From Bryobacterales bacterium (GTDB lineage: Bacteria; Acidobacteriota; Terriglobia; Bryobacterales; UBA6623): a DNA stretch of 64,000 nucleotides. The stretch is from positions 47,150-111,149 of the forward strand of contig JAJDTX010000083.1 in the NCBI GenBank assembly GCA_022826925.1, read 5' to 3'. The notes beneath the pieces were generated by a model. The model searched no databases. It worked only from the letters and a program-made list of their open reading frames with translations, and was not told where the DNA came from. Shown here piece after piece: positions 26,586-34,500 of this stretch. The first letter of the stretch is position 1; each line of letters starts with the position of its first letter. The translations under genes and the position numbers were made by a program.

Positions 26586-27971
26586 TTACTCCTTGTCCTC
26601 AGTATCGGTGCCTGACGAAGACCGTTGTGGTGGAAGGCGCAGTATAACACGAAGTTGGTCTTTGTTTAGGGGCAAGACTGGTGCGCTCTCTGCCCCTTCC
26701 ACATATGCATCGAAGAGGTTAGTTTTGCTCGTGAGAATACTTGCTATACGTTCTTCAATCGTATCTAACGCCAAGAATCGGATAACGTGTAGTGGTGTTA
26801 GCCGGCCAAATCGATGCGCACGGTTGATAGCCTGCTTTTCAACGGCTGGATTCCACCACTGATCGTACAGGACAACCGTGGAGGCGCATTGTAGGTTGAG
26901 TCCGACACCCCCAGCCTTAAGAGACATCAAGAGAATCGACGGGTTGTTCGATGTCTTGAACCAGTCCAAGACCTCCTCGCGCTCCGTGTCGTGGAGTCCC
27001 CCATGATAGAGCCGGACACTAAAGTTCCGCAATCGATCGTAAATCCATTTTAAGGTTCTTACATATTGAGAAAAAATAATGACCTTGTCCGACGGAGTCG
27101 ACAGGTTCTCGAGCAGACACTGTAACGCTTCGAATTTAACAGATTCTCCACTTGATGGTTCGAAGTTACAGAGTTGTTTCAGCTTGGTGATTGCTGCAAA
27201 CATTTGAGCATAAGAAGCGCCCTCCAGCCCCTGAGTACACCTTTCCCATTCATTCTGATACGCGTATAACTGATAATGTTGCAGCTCCAATTCAATGGTT
27301 TGAACGATTATTGGAGGTAACCCAGACAAGACTTCGTCTTTGGTGCGTCGAAGAAAGTAGGGTACTATCTCTTTACTAATCTCAGCTGAGGTGGCACCTT
27401 GAGATAACAGACCACGTCGTATAAACGCAAATATCGAAACAATGTCGTCGGGGCTATTTTCGAGTGGTGTTCCAGTGAGAGTCCAAGATCGAAGTCTCGG
27501 TATCCCCCTGCATGCGACACTAGTTTTTGATGCGACGTTTTTGATTCGCTGAGCTTCATCAAGTATAACGACATCGAATTTAGGTCCATTATCCAATTCA
27601 TCAGAATCATTGAGAATTTGATCGTATGTTGCAACGATAACGGGAAGAGGGAGATAATACATCGATATGCGGTTGGAGCGTCTGCCTTCGACACGACGTA
27701 CCAAAATGTCGGGGGCCCAGACAGAGAATTCGCGAACCCAATTCGACTGTAGAGCCCGTGGTACCACAACTAGGACGCGGGTTGCATTCCCACTCGTTAG
27801 CAATAGCTTGACTGCGACGATGATTTGGACTGTCTTGCCCAATCCCATTTCATCCGCCAGCAGAGCAGAATCACGTTCGAGAAGGAACGCAACACCGCTC
27901 CGTTGATATTCCCGCAGTTGTTCCGGTATTTCAAGTGTCGAGGGAGGGCACGTCGGAGTAGCGAGATTCAT
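26586..27971 (-). CDS. SNF2-family DNA translocase/ATPase
   Basis: Minimal SNF2-type ATPase, 461 aa. ATG 27971 overlaps the upstream stop by four bases (ATGA) and puts the helicase core almost at the N-terminus (LREYQRSGVAFLLERDSALL). Motifs run in order: DEMGLGKT (Walker A), LVVVPRAL, VVILDEAQRIKN (DEAQ box), SWTLTGTPLENS, KVIIFSQYVRTLKWI, LMSLKAGGVGLNLQ and YDQWWNPAVEKQAINRAHRFGR (motifs V-VI). Only the two RecA lobes and a short tail are present; no DNA-binding or chromatin-type add-on domains. It would use ATP to move on double-stranded DNA. Neighbouring ParB and nuclease genes suggest a combined DNA-targeting machine. Confidence 0.93.
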   Translation of the reverse strand: MNLATPTCPPSTLEIPEQLREYQRSGVAFLLERDSALLADEMGLGKTVQIIVAVKLLLTSGNATRVLVVVPRALQSNWVREFSVWAPDILVRRVEGRRSNRISMYYLPLPVIVATYDQILNDSDELDNGPKFDVVILDEAQRIKNVASKTSVACRGIPRLRSWTLTGTPLENSPDDIVSIFAFIRRGLLSQGATSAEISKEIVPYFLRRTKDEVLSGLPPIIVQTIELELQHYQLYAYQNEWERCTQGLEGASYAQMFAAITKLKQLCNFEPSSGESVKFEALQCLLENLSTPSDKVIIFSQYVRTLKWIYDRLRNFSVRLYHGGLHDTEREEVLDWFKTSNNPSILLMSLKAGGVGLNLQCASTVVLYDQWWNPAVEKQAINRAHRFGRLTPLHVIRFLALDTIEERIASILTSKTNLFDAYVEGAESAPVLPLNKDQLRVILRLPPQRSSSGTDTEDKE

Positions 27972-28279
27972 TGAAGTTCGAATTCGTCGGAGAATTGTTG
28001 AAGAGCGCAAATAGCTGCGTCTAAGTGCCTTTTCGAATTAATCCTGAAGCTCGAGTGTTTGTGCCATCTAGTGCTATGCTTGTTCCACTTGTATAGTCCC
28101 AGAAATCGCTTCTTGGAATCTGGGTCTTCAAAGAGCAGGACAGCAGTCCACCACGGGCCCTTCTTGGAGATTGTTCGAGCGTCCGTTATTTGTCGACGTA
28201 GGTACTCATCAACTGGGAAATTCTGTCCTATCACCAGATGTTGACCTCCAAGTGGCTGAGGGAGTGAGCGAGGTTGCAT
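27968..28279 (-). CDS. Small aromatic-rich protein, first gene of the SNF2/ParB operon
   Basis: Protein of 103 aa that I cannot assign. The C-terminal two-thirds is rich in aromatic and basic residues (GPWWTAVLLFEDPDSKKRF, YKWNKHSTRWHKHSSF), which could form a small nucleic-acid-binding beta sheet. The stop overlaps the SNF2 start (ATGA), so the two are coupled and probably expressed in balance. The start is ATG 28279. A protein-like frame also lies directly upstream on the same strand (28380-28298, SVSILVKRLGWFRQVRNFEVI) and may hint at a longer or separate leader gene. No counterpart outside this operon is known to me. Confidence 0.65.
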   Translation of the reverse strand: MQPRSLPQPLGGQHLVIGQNFPVDEYLRRQITDARTISKKGPWWTAVLLFEDPDSKKRFLGLYKWNKHSTRWHKHSSFRINSKRHLDAAICALQQFSDEFELQ

Positions 28280-28401
28280 CGACAGATGCGTGGGTCGTCA
28301 AATTACCTCGAAGTTGCGGACTTGACGAAACCATCCTAAGCGTTTGACCAAGATGCTTACGGACCTATAGTTTACACGAGCTGTTGGGAGATTGGCCGCA
28401 A

Positions 28402-28809
28402 TCAGATCCGGTCTTCGATCAGGCTCTCGATCGCGGCCCGGCAAGGCTGCGGCGCCTTGCGCAGCGCCGACTTCAACGCCTCGTCGGCTCGCGCCGACGG
28501 CCGCCTGCCGATCGCGTAGCAGGAAGCGGCCACCAGCTTGGGATCGTCGTCCTCCAGCAGCTTGGCCAGAGCCCCGATCGAAGCATCCGTGCCGATGCGC
28601 CACAGTCTTCGGCAAACTTCCTGCTTTGCGGCCAAGCTCGCGTCAGACTCCAAGATCTGCGCCAACTCGGCCTCGATCCATGACCGGGCATCGCTGTCCC
28701 CGTGGGATGCATTGATCAGCCGGTCCAGTTCGAAGAGCGCAGCCGCGGTCCTGCCGAAGTCATACTCGGCAACGGCTTGTACGGCAGCCCGTACCTGGTC
28801 GCGCTGCAT
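28402..28809 (-). CDS. HEAT-repeat protein
   Basis: Helical protein of 135 aa. The repeat RRLWRIGTDASIGALAKLLE, DDDPKLVAASCYAIGRRPSA followed by DEALKSALRKAP is typical of PBS-lyase/HEAT repeats. ATG 28809 is chosen because GGAGGGT lies at the right spacing and the gene then begins two bases after the stop of the Gfo/Idh gene; longer frames are shadows. Function is probably protein-protein contact. It is in an operon with the oxidoreductase at 28812-30092. Its 3' end abuts the island. Confidence 0.8.
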   Translation of the reverse strand: MQRDQVRAAVQAVAEYDFGRTAAALFELDRLINASHGDSDARSWIEAELAQILESDASLAAKQEVCRRLWRIGTDASIGALAKLLEDDDPKLVAASCYAIGRRPSARADEALKSALRKAPQPCRAAIESLIEDRI

Positions 28810-28811
28810 GC

Positions 28812-30092
28812 TCAGACCCTCCATGGCGCACGCATGGTGCGATACAGCATGTTGTTGGCTTCCGCGTCGCCCTCGAATCGCTCGACAGCAGGATCCCACC
28901 GCATCTTGCGTCCCAGCCGGAGGCAGATGTTCGCGCAGTGAGCGATGGTGTGGGCCCTGTGGGCGGCTTCCGGATTGGACGCGGGCTGTCGCCGACTGCG
29001 CATGCAGGTCAAGAAATCCCGCACGTGCGGCCCTTGGATGTTGTAGTTTGCGTCCAGCGGTTCGAGGCCCTCGAGCACCGAATCGGGCTTGGCGTCGATC
29101 CCGCCCGTGTCCGAGAGAAAGATCCAGCCTTCGTCTCCCACGAACATCAGCCCCTTGCGCCCGGTGTCCATGTTGAGCCGCAGGCCATCCTTGTAGCGGG
29201 TGCGAATCTCGTACCAATACGGGATGTTGTTGATGCCCCCCTCGTCCCGAAACTCGGCTTCGCCCTCGTACTCGACCGGCGCATCGAGCGGCTTGCCGCG
29301 AAGCCATTGCACGGTCTCGATGAAGTGCGGTCCCATGTCGGCCACACCCCCGGCTCCGGTATCCCAGTTGAGCCGCCAGTAGCGAACGCGGTCAGCCGAG
29401 TAGGGCGCCCACGGTGCCTGGCCCAGCCAGCGGTCGTAGTCGAAGACCTCGGGGTCGGGCTCGCTCTCCGGTACCGCGAACGAATTGCGCTTCCAGCCGC
29501 CGGTCGCTCCGAACGACAGGCGCACGGTGTGGAGCCGGCCAATGCGGCCGCCGTGAATGGCGTTGACGACGAATTCGTAGCCCGGGTTCGACCGGCGCTG
29601 CGTTCCGCACTGCCAGACGGTCCCGTACTGGCGCGTGACTTCCACGAGCTGTCGGCCTTCGGCGATGGTGAGGCAAAACGGCTTTTCGCAGTAGGCGTCC
29701 TTGCCAGCCTGCGCCGCCAGCGAGCTCATCACGGCATGCCAGCGATCGCCCGTGCCGATGACAACGGCATCAATGTCATCGCGTTCGAAGACTTCCTCGT
29801 GAAACCTATTGGCGGCGCAATCAGCATCCCCGTAGTGGGCATCCACGAGTTGCTTCGCGCTGGCCCTGCGATCCGCGAAGAGATCGCAGACGGCGCGAAC
29901 GCGCACGTCTTCTTGGCCGAGAAACTCTTGGAGGTTCCTGCGGTTACGGCTGCCCATACCGATGCCCGCGACCGCGATCCGATCCGACGGGGGAGTTGCC
30001 CCACCGAGTCCGAGCGTAGAGGCAGACACCACCAGAGGCGCGGCGGCAGCCTTGGCGAACGTTCGCCGGGTCGTATGCCGGGCAAGAGCCAT
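28812..30092 (-). CDS. Gfo/Idh/MocA-family oxidoreductase with twin-arginine signal
   Basis: NAD(P)-dependent dehydrogenase of about 426 aa acting on a sugar or cyclitol, exported by Tat. ATG 30092 gives the twin-arginine sequence TTRRTFAKAAAAPLVVSAST. The Rossmann core opens IAVAGIGMGSRNRRN. DAVVIGTGDRWH and AGKDAYCEKPFCLTIAEGRQ supply the catalytic EKP lysine. A middle DMGPHFIETVQWL and a GRKGLMFVGDEGWIFLS block are typical of the large exported subfamily found in Planctomycetes and Acidobacteria. It precedes the HEAT gene by two bases. Substrate unknown. Another Tat-type paralog is at 41440. Confidence 0.9.
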   Translation of the reverse strand: MALARHTTRRTFAKAAAAPLVVSASTLGLGGATPPSDRIAVAGIGMGSRNRRNLQEFLGQEDVRVRAVCDLFADRRASAKQLVDAHYGDADCAANRFHEEVFERDDIDAVVIGTGDRWHAVMSSLAAQAGKDAYCEKPFCLTIAEGRQLVEVTRQYGTVWQCGTQRRSNPGYEFVVNAIHGGRIGRLHTVRLSFGATGGWKRNSFAVPESEPDPEVFDYDRWLGQAPWAPYSADRVRYWRLNWDTGAGGVADMGPHFIETVQWLRGKPLDAPVEYEGEAEFRDEGGINNIPYWYEIRTRYKDGLRLNMDTGRKGLMFVGDEGWIFLSDTGGIDAKPDSVLEGLEPLDANYNIQGPHVRDFLTCMRSRRQPASNPEAAHRAHTIAHCANICLRLGRKMRWDPAVERFEGDAEANNMLYRTMRAPWRV

Positions 30093-30251
30093 GTCGGGCA
30101 CTAGTGTACCGCTCATCGCCTGCACGCAGCGGCAGCCTGGGCGAATCGCAGAGCCAATCGATTTGCCTCACTGCCCTGCCCCGTGTCGCGATCGGCCTGT
30201 GATGGACTAACCTATTGAGTGCGGGGCCTGCAGCCCCGAGCGAGGAAACTG

Positions 30252-31217
30252 ATGTCAGACAGCAGAAGAGATTTCGTCAAGGCCGCGGCAGGCTTGGGCC
30301 TGGCCGCGAGTGCCGTCGCGGCGGATCCAATCCCCAGGCGGAAACTCGGCAAGACCGGGCTGGAGGTCACCATCGTCGGACTGGGCGGCGCCAGGGTGGG
30401 AACGCACCGAGACGAGGCCGAAGCCCTCCGAACGATTCGCCACAGCTACGAATCCGGCATCAACTACTTCGACTCGGCAGCAGCCGGCGCTTACGGCCTG
30501 AGCCAGCGCCGGTACGGCATCGCTATGGAGGGCGTGCCGCGCGATCAGATCATCTACGGGACAAAGACGCGCAACCGCACCTATAGCCATTGCGAACTCG
30601 ACCTAATCCAGAGCTTAGCCGGACTACGGACTGACTATCTCGACCTGTACCAGATTCACAACGTCATGCACATGGAAGACATCGACCAGATCTTCGCTCC
30701 GCGCGGAGCGATGGAACTCGTCGAGCGGGCCAAGCGTGACGGGAAGGTTCGGCACGTCGGCTTCACCGGCCACATGGATCCGCGGGTGCTTGCGAAGATG
30801 CTCGCTGCGTACGATTGGGACACCGTGCTGATGCCTTTGAGCGTGACCGATGGCGCGAACAAGCACCTGAGCTTCGAACGCACCACGCTGCCCAAGGCGG
30901 TTGAGAAGGGCCTCGGCGTGATGGCAATGAAGACCACCGGCGTGGGCGTGCTGCACGAACAGGGCATCTCGTCGCTCGAGGAAAACCTCAACTACGTTTG
31001 GTCCCTGCCGATCGCGACCGCGATCTTGGGCTGCAGCTCGCCGGATCAGGTCGATCGCGACCTGGTGGCCGCCCGGGCACACCGTCAGCTCAACGAAGCC
31101 CAGATGAGCGCGCTGCGCGGCAAGTGGGCCGGGTCCGATTTCGCCGCGCTGGAGTCTTGGAAGGTCGATCAGGGGGCAACCTTGGCATCGTCGGGACCCC
31201 GCTACTACGGCGACTGA
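30252..31217 (+). CDS. Aldo/keto reductase with twin-arginine signal
   Basis: NADPH-dependent aldo/keto reductase, about 321 aa, apparently exported. The start ATG 30252 has an AGGAAA ribosome binding site and gives SRRDFVKAAAGLGLAASAVAA, a Tat signal. The catalytic tetrad can be placed: D in NYFDSA, Y in the LSQRRYG stretch, K in IYGTKT, H in LYQIHNV. The LGKTGLEVTIVGLGG start is family-typical and AILGCSSPDQVDRDL near the end matches the NADP-binding tail. Divergent from the Gfo/Idh operon across 160 bases, so perhaps a partner in the same sugar oxidation/reduction route. Confidence 0.9.
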   Translation: MSDSRRDFVKAAAGLGLAASAVAADPIPRRKLGKTGLEVTIVGLGGARVGTHRDEAEALRTIRHSYESGINYFDSAAAGAYGLSQRRYGIAMEGVPRDQIIYGTKTRNRTYSHCELDLIQSLAGLRTDYLDLYQIHNVMHMEDIDQIFAPRGAMELVERAKRDGKVRHVGFTGHMDPRVLAKMLAAYDWDTVLMPLSVTDGANKHLSFERTTLPKAVEKGLGVMAMKTTGVGVLHEQGISSLEENLNYVWSLPIATAILGCSSPDQVDRDLVAARAHRQLNEAQMSALRGKWAGSDFAALESWKVDQGATLASSGPRYYGD

Positions 31218-31295
31218 CGGCGCGGTCGCCATGGCACACGAAGGTGGAGGTCCACTCGCACCGTTAGGGGTGGGCAAGTGGGCGATGTTCACGGA

Positions 31296-31553
31296 AATTG
31301 GCGCTGCTCAGTCTACTATCGCTATGACGGGCATCACGCCGCACGCGGTGTTCCGGCGCATGGGGCTGACATAACAGACCGATACAGGCTCATTCGCTTA
31401 TGTGAGAGCGACGAGTGGAAACTGTTGGACCTAGAGCGCGATTCCAAAGAAACGCAGAGTATCTGCGGCCTAGAGGGCATTGACGGTGTTACCGCTGAGT
31501 TAAGGACAGAGCTTATTCAATTGCGAAAGATGTTCGTGGTGGCTGAGCCCTGA
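31296..31553 (+). pseudogene. 3' remnant of a sulfatase gene
   Basis: The frame from about 31296 to the TGA at 31553 reads as a sulfatase C-terminal domain only: WRCSVYYRYDGHHAARG, then TDRYRLIRLCESDEWKLLDL, then a TAELRTELIQLRKMF helix. It parallels the end of the intact sulfatase at 61468 (SMYYHYWEYP, TERYKLIHHYD, QAELEQLRNELQ). The catalytic domain with the CxPSR motif is absent and no upstream part was found. The remnant lies 13 bases before the 2066-codon gene, suggesting that a sulfatase was cut when that gene arrived. Confidence 0.75.
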
Positions 31554-31566
31554 GAGAAGGTGCGGC

Positions 31567-34500
31567 ATGGAAGGGTCTGTGATCGCCGCGGCAAAGGCGC
31601 TCTTACCGATAACAAAGGCTGTTGTGGGCAGGTTTGCGCGGCTGCAAGCGGAACGGTCGGCGGCGCACGAACCACTCCAGATACAAACAGATCTACTCAA
31701 TCAACAACTACGAAAGACCCTGGATAGGCTTCGCGGAGGCAGTGTCGATGCCTCATGGTGGCACCGATTGCTGTCTGGGATCGAACAAGCGTACGTCGAA
31801 CCTGAGTTCTTCAAGGTGTCGTCGGTGCAGAGTTGGTTGGGTGAGGCGGATGTGGAAGAAGGACTCTTCTTGCTTACCAGAGCAAACTTGATGGAGCCGC
31901 CAGCTGACAACCCCGAGATTCGAGGGCGCCTGTCAGAGAGCTACTCGCGACATACCCAAGAGCCAATTTCGTGTGCGGATGATGCGATCAACATCGTCGT
32001 CGCCGTTCTGACGGTTGGCTATATCGCATCGATTCCAGAATCCCAGCGACCCGTCGTCGGGATCATACAGGCGGTCCAAGGTGGGATGGAAGGCCTCAAC
32101 AAGAAATTGGATCGGGTGCTCGAGCCGGACCCAGCCGTCCGAAGCATTCTCACAACGGTTGCAGACGGCGAGCTGTCGGAAATCCTCACCCTCAGGACAT
32201 TCGACTTCGACGATGCAATCGACCGCGTGAAGCGTTTGTGGCACCGAGTGGATGGCGGGGATTTGGCCGCAGTGCACAAGTCTGTGATGAGCAGAGTGCG
32301 CTATTGGGCGGCAAGGCTGCTTGCGTCGACATCTGAAGGCACCGAAGAAGCTCGATTGATTCGACGTGGCCTCTCGTGTCAAGACACGGGCGAAAACCTG
32401 CATGTGGTGGATGCCCTAATCATGGCAGCAGACGGCAATGCCGATGGTGCGTTTCGGGTGCTAAGGGACGTCGCCGACGCCGACGGGAGGTCTGTCCTGC
32501 TGGGATTGCTCGCACGTCTTCGCGGCGAGCAGGCAGCTCTGGAGTGGTGCGCGGACCTGCGACCGAGCGAGAGTCCCGATTACTTCACTGCCATAGGGTG
32601 GTGGAAATGGGCTGTGTGTCTAGGCCGGGCCGGGAGGTGGACAGAAGCCGCAGACGGACTTAGGGCGGTGGCCTGCAGTGCTGATTGGGGGCCGGAACTC
32701 GCGATGAGTGAAGGTGTGATCAACGCGGCGCTGTTAATTCCGGAGGAGTACCGAACCTCCGTCTTCGATGGGGTTCCGGCCTATGAAGGCATGGCACCGA
32801 ATCTCGATAGTAAAGCGAACGCAAGGCATGCAAGGGCGAGAGAGTGTCTTGGGCGCGTCGTCCAGAATCTGTCAAGCAAGGCAAGCCCGCGTCTCAGTGA
32901 ATTGCTCGCGGACTGGCGCACGTGGGTCGAACTCATGGATCCTGTCGCGGAACGGGCGGGCCTCGCTCGGAGTGAAACCCGCAAGCGCTTGGAACGCGGC
33001 GATGTGGGTGCCAGATTGGTCTTGTTGGCGTGGGCGTTCGAAATCGAGTTCGACCCTGCGGAACTCCGCGGGCGGCTAAACAGTCACAAACGGCTCGGCG
33101 GTCTTCGCGATGAGGAACTATTCGTCGAGTTTCTCCTGAACGAAGGGTCGATGAGCACGCGCGAGTTTGCGAGCTACATCGAAGGTCGGATAGCCCGCCT
33201 AGACCAAGTGATGTCGACGCCTTGGGCTACGGTCATGCTCTTCGGCGCCCTGCTCGATGACGGACAGGTCGAGCGGGCACGGGCAATACTCGAGAGGCGT
33301 CGGGGCGATGTGGACGAGCGGGTTACCGCAAGGATGGAAACTGCACTCGCTGCCCAAGAGGGCCTGGACCCTAGGGAGCGCTTGGAACGGCTGTATGAGG
33401 AATCGGACGACCTAGCTGACCTGAAGAACCTCATCGTGCATTTGGAGATTGTGGAGGACAGAGAGACCGTCCTTCCCCTCTTGCGGAGGTTATTCGATCG
33501 GGAGCCGAAGCTGGAGCACGCGCACCGACTGGTTCACTCGCTCAGCCATCCTCTTCCGGACGATGACGCGATTGTAACGTTCCTCGAAGCGTACCCGATG
33601 GTCACCGAAAAGAGCGACGAAATGAAGTCAGCGCTGGCGTGGTCCCTGTTCCGTGTGGGGCGGATTGCGGAGTCGCGCACGGTCAACGACACGCTGTTGG
33701 CCGGTCGGCACAATCGAGACGATCTTGCGCTGGACGTGAACATCGCGATTGCAACAGGTGACTGGGAGAGGCTGCCGGCCGTCGTCGACAAAGAGTGGCC
33801 TCATCGCAACGACCATGAAGCCGAATTGCTGCTGATGCTCGCACGTGTCGCAAGCCACATTGGGGGATCGACCGAACGCGTGATCGAGCTGGCCCGGCTA
33901 GCGGCCAATCAGGCACCGGCTAATCCGCATGTGTTGACTGCGGCGTACCAAATCCATTTCGAACTCGGGCGCGACGCAGACGCGGATCCCGGATGGGTTT
34001 CTCAAGCTTTAGCAAACGCCACAGCAGAGAAGGGACCGATCTGGGAGACAGACTTCCAAGAGATGGTGAATGTTTGGCTCCCACGTATGCGGGAGCGCAG
34101 GGAGAGCATTGACCGCATGCTGATGGGAGGCAAGGTGCCTCTAGCGCTGGCCGGTAGAGTGCTAAATACGCCGCTGGCTCGGATTCTACTGGCGAACCAC
34201 ACCACGAATACGCGCGACGGCCGTCGCCGTCCGCTTATCCCAATAGTCTCGGCAGCCCGAAACGGTATTGCTCTCGAAGAAGGCTGGACGGTAGGGATGG
34301 ACTTGACATCGATCATGGTTCTCTCGCGAATTGGACTGCTGGAAACCGCAGTGGATACGCTTGATCAGATTAAGCTTTCGGCGGATGCAATGTTCTCTCT
34401 CTTCGAGGACAGAGCGGCAGTTCGGTTCCACCAGCCTACGCGCGTGAATTCGGCGCGCGACATCCGCAAGCTGATCGACCAAGGACGGATTACGTTGGTG

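Noticed and set aside
28938..30104. Plus-strand frame of 388 codons
   Set aside because: Antisense shadow of the Gfo/Idh gene; composition typical of antisense G+C-rich coding sequence.
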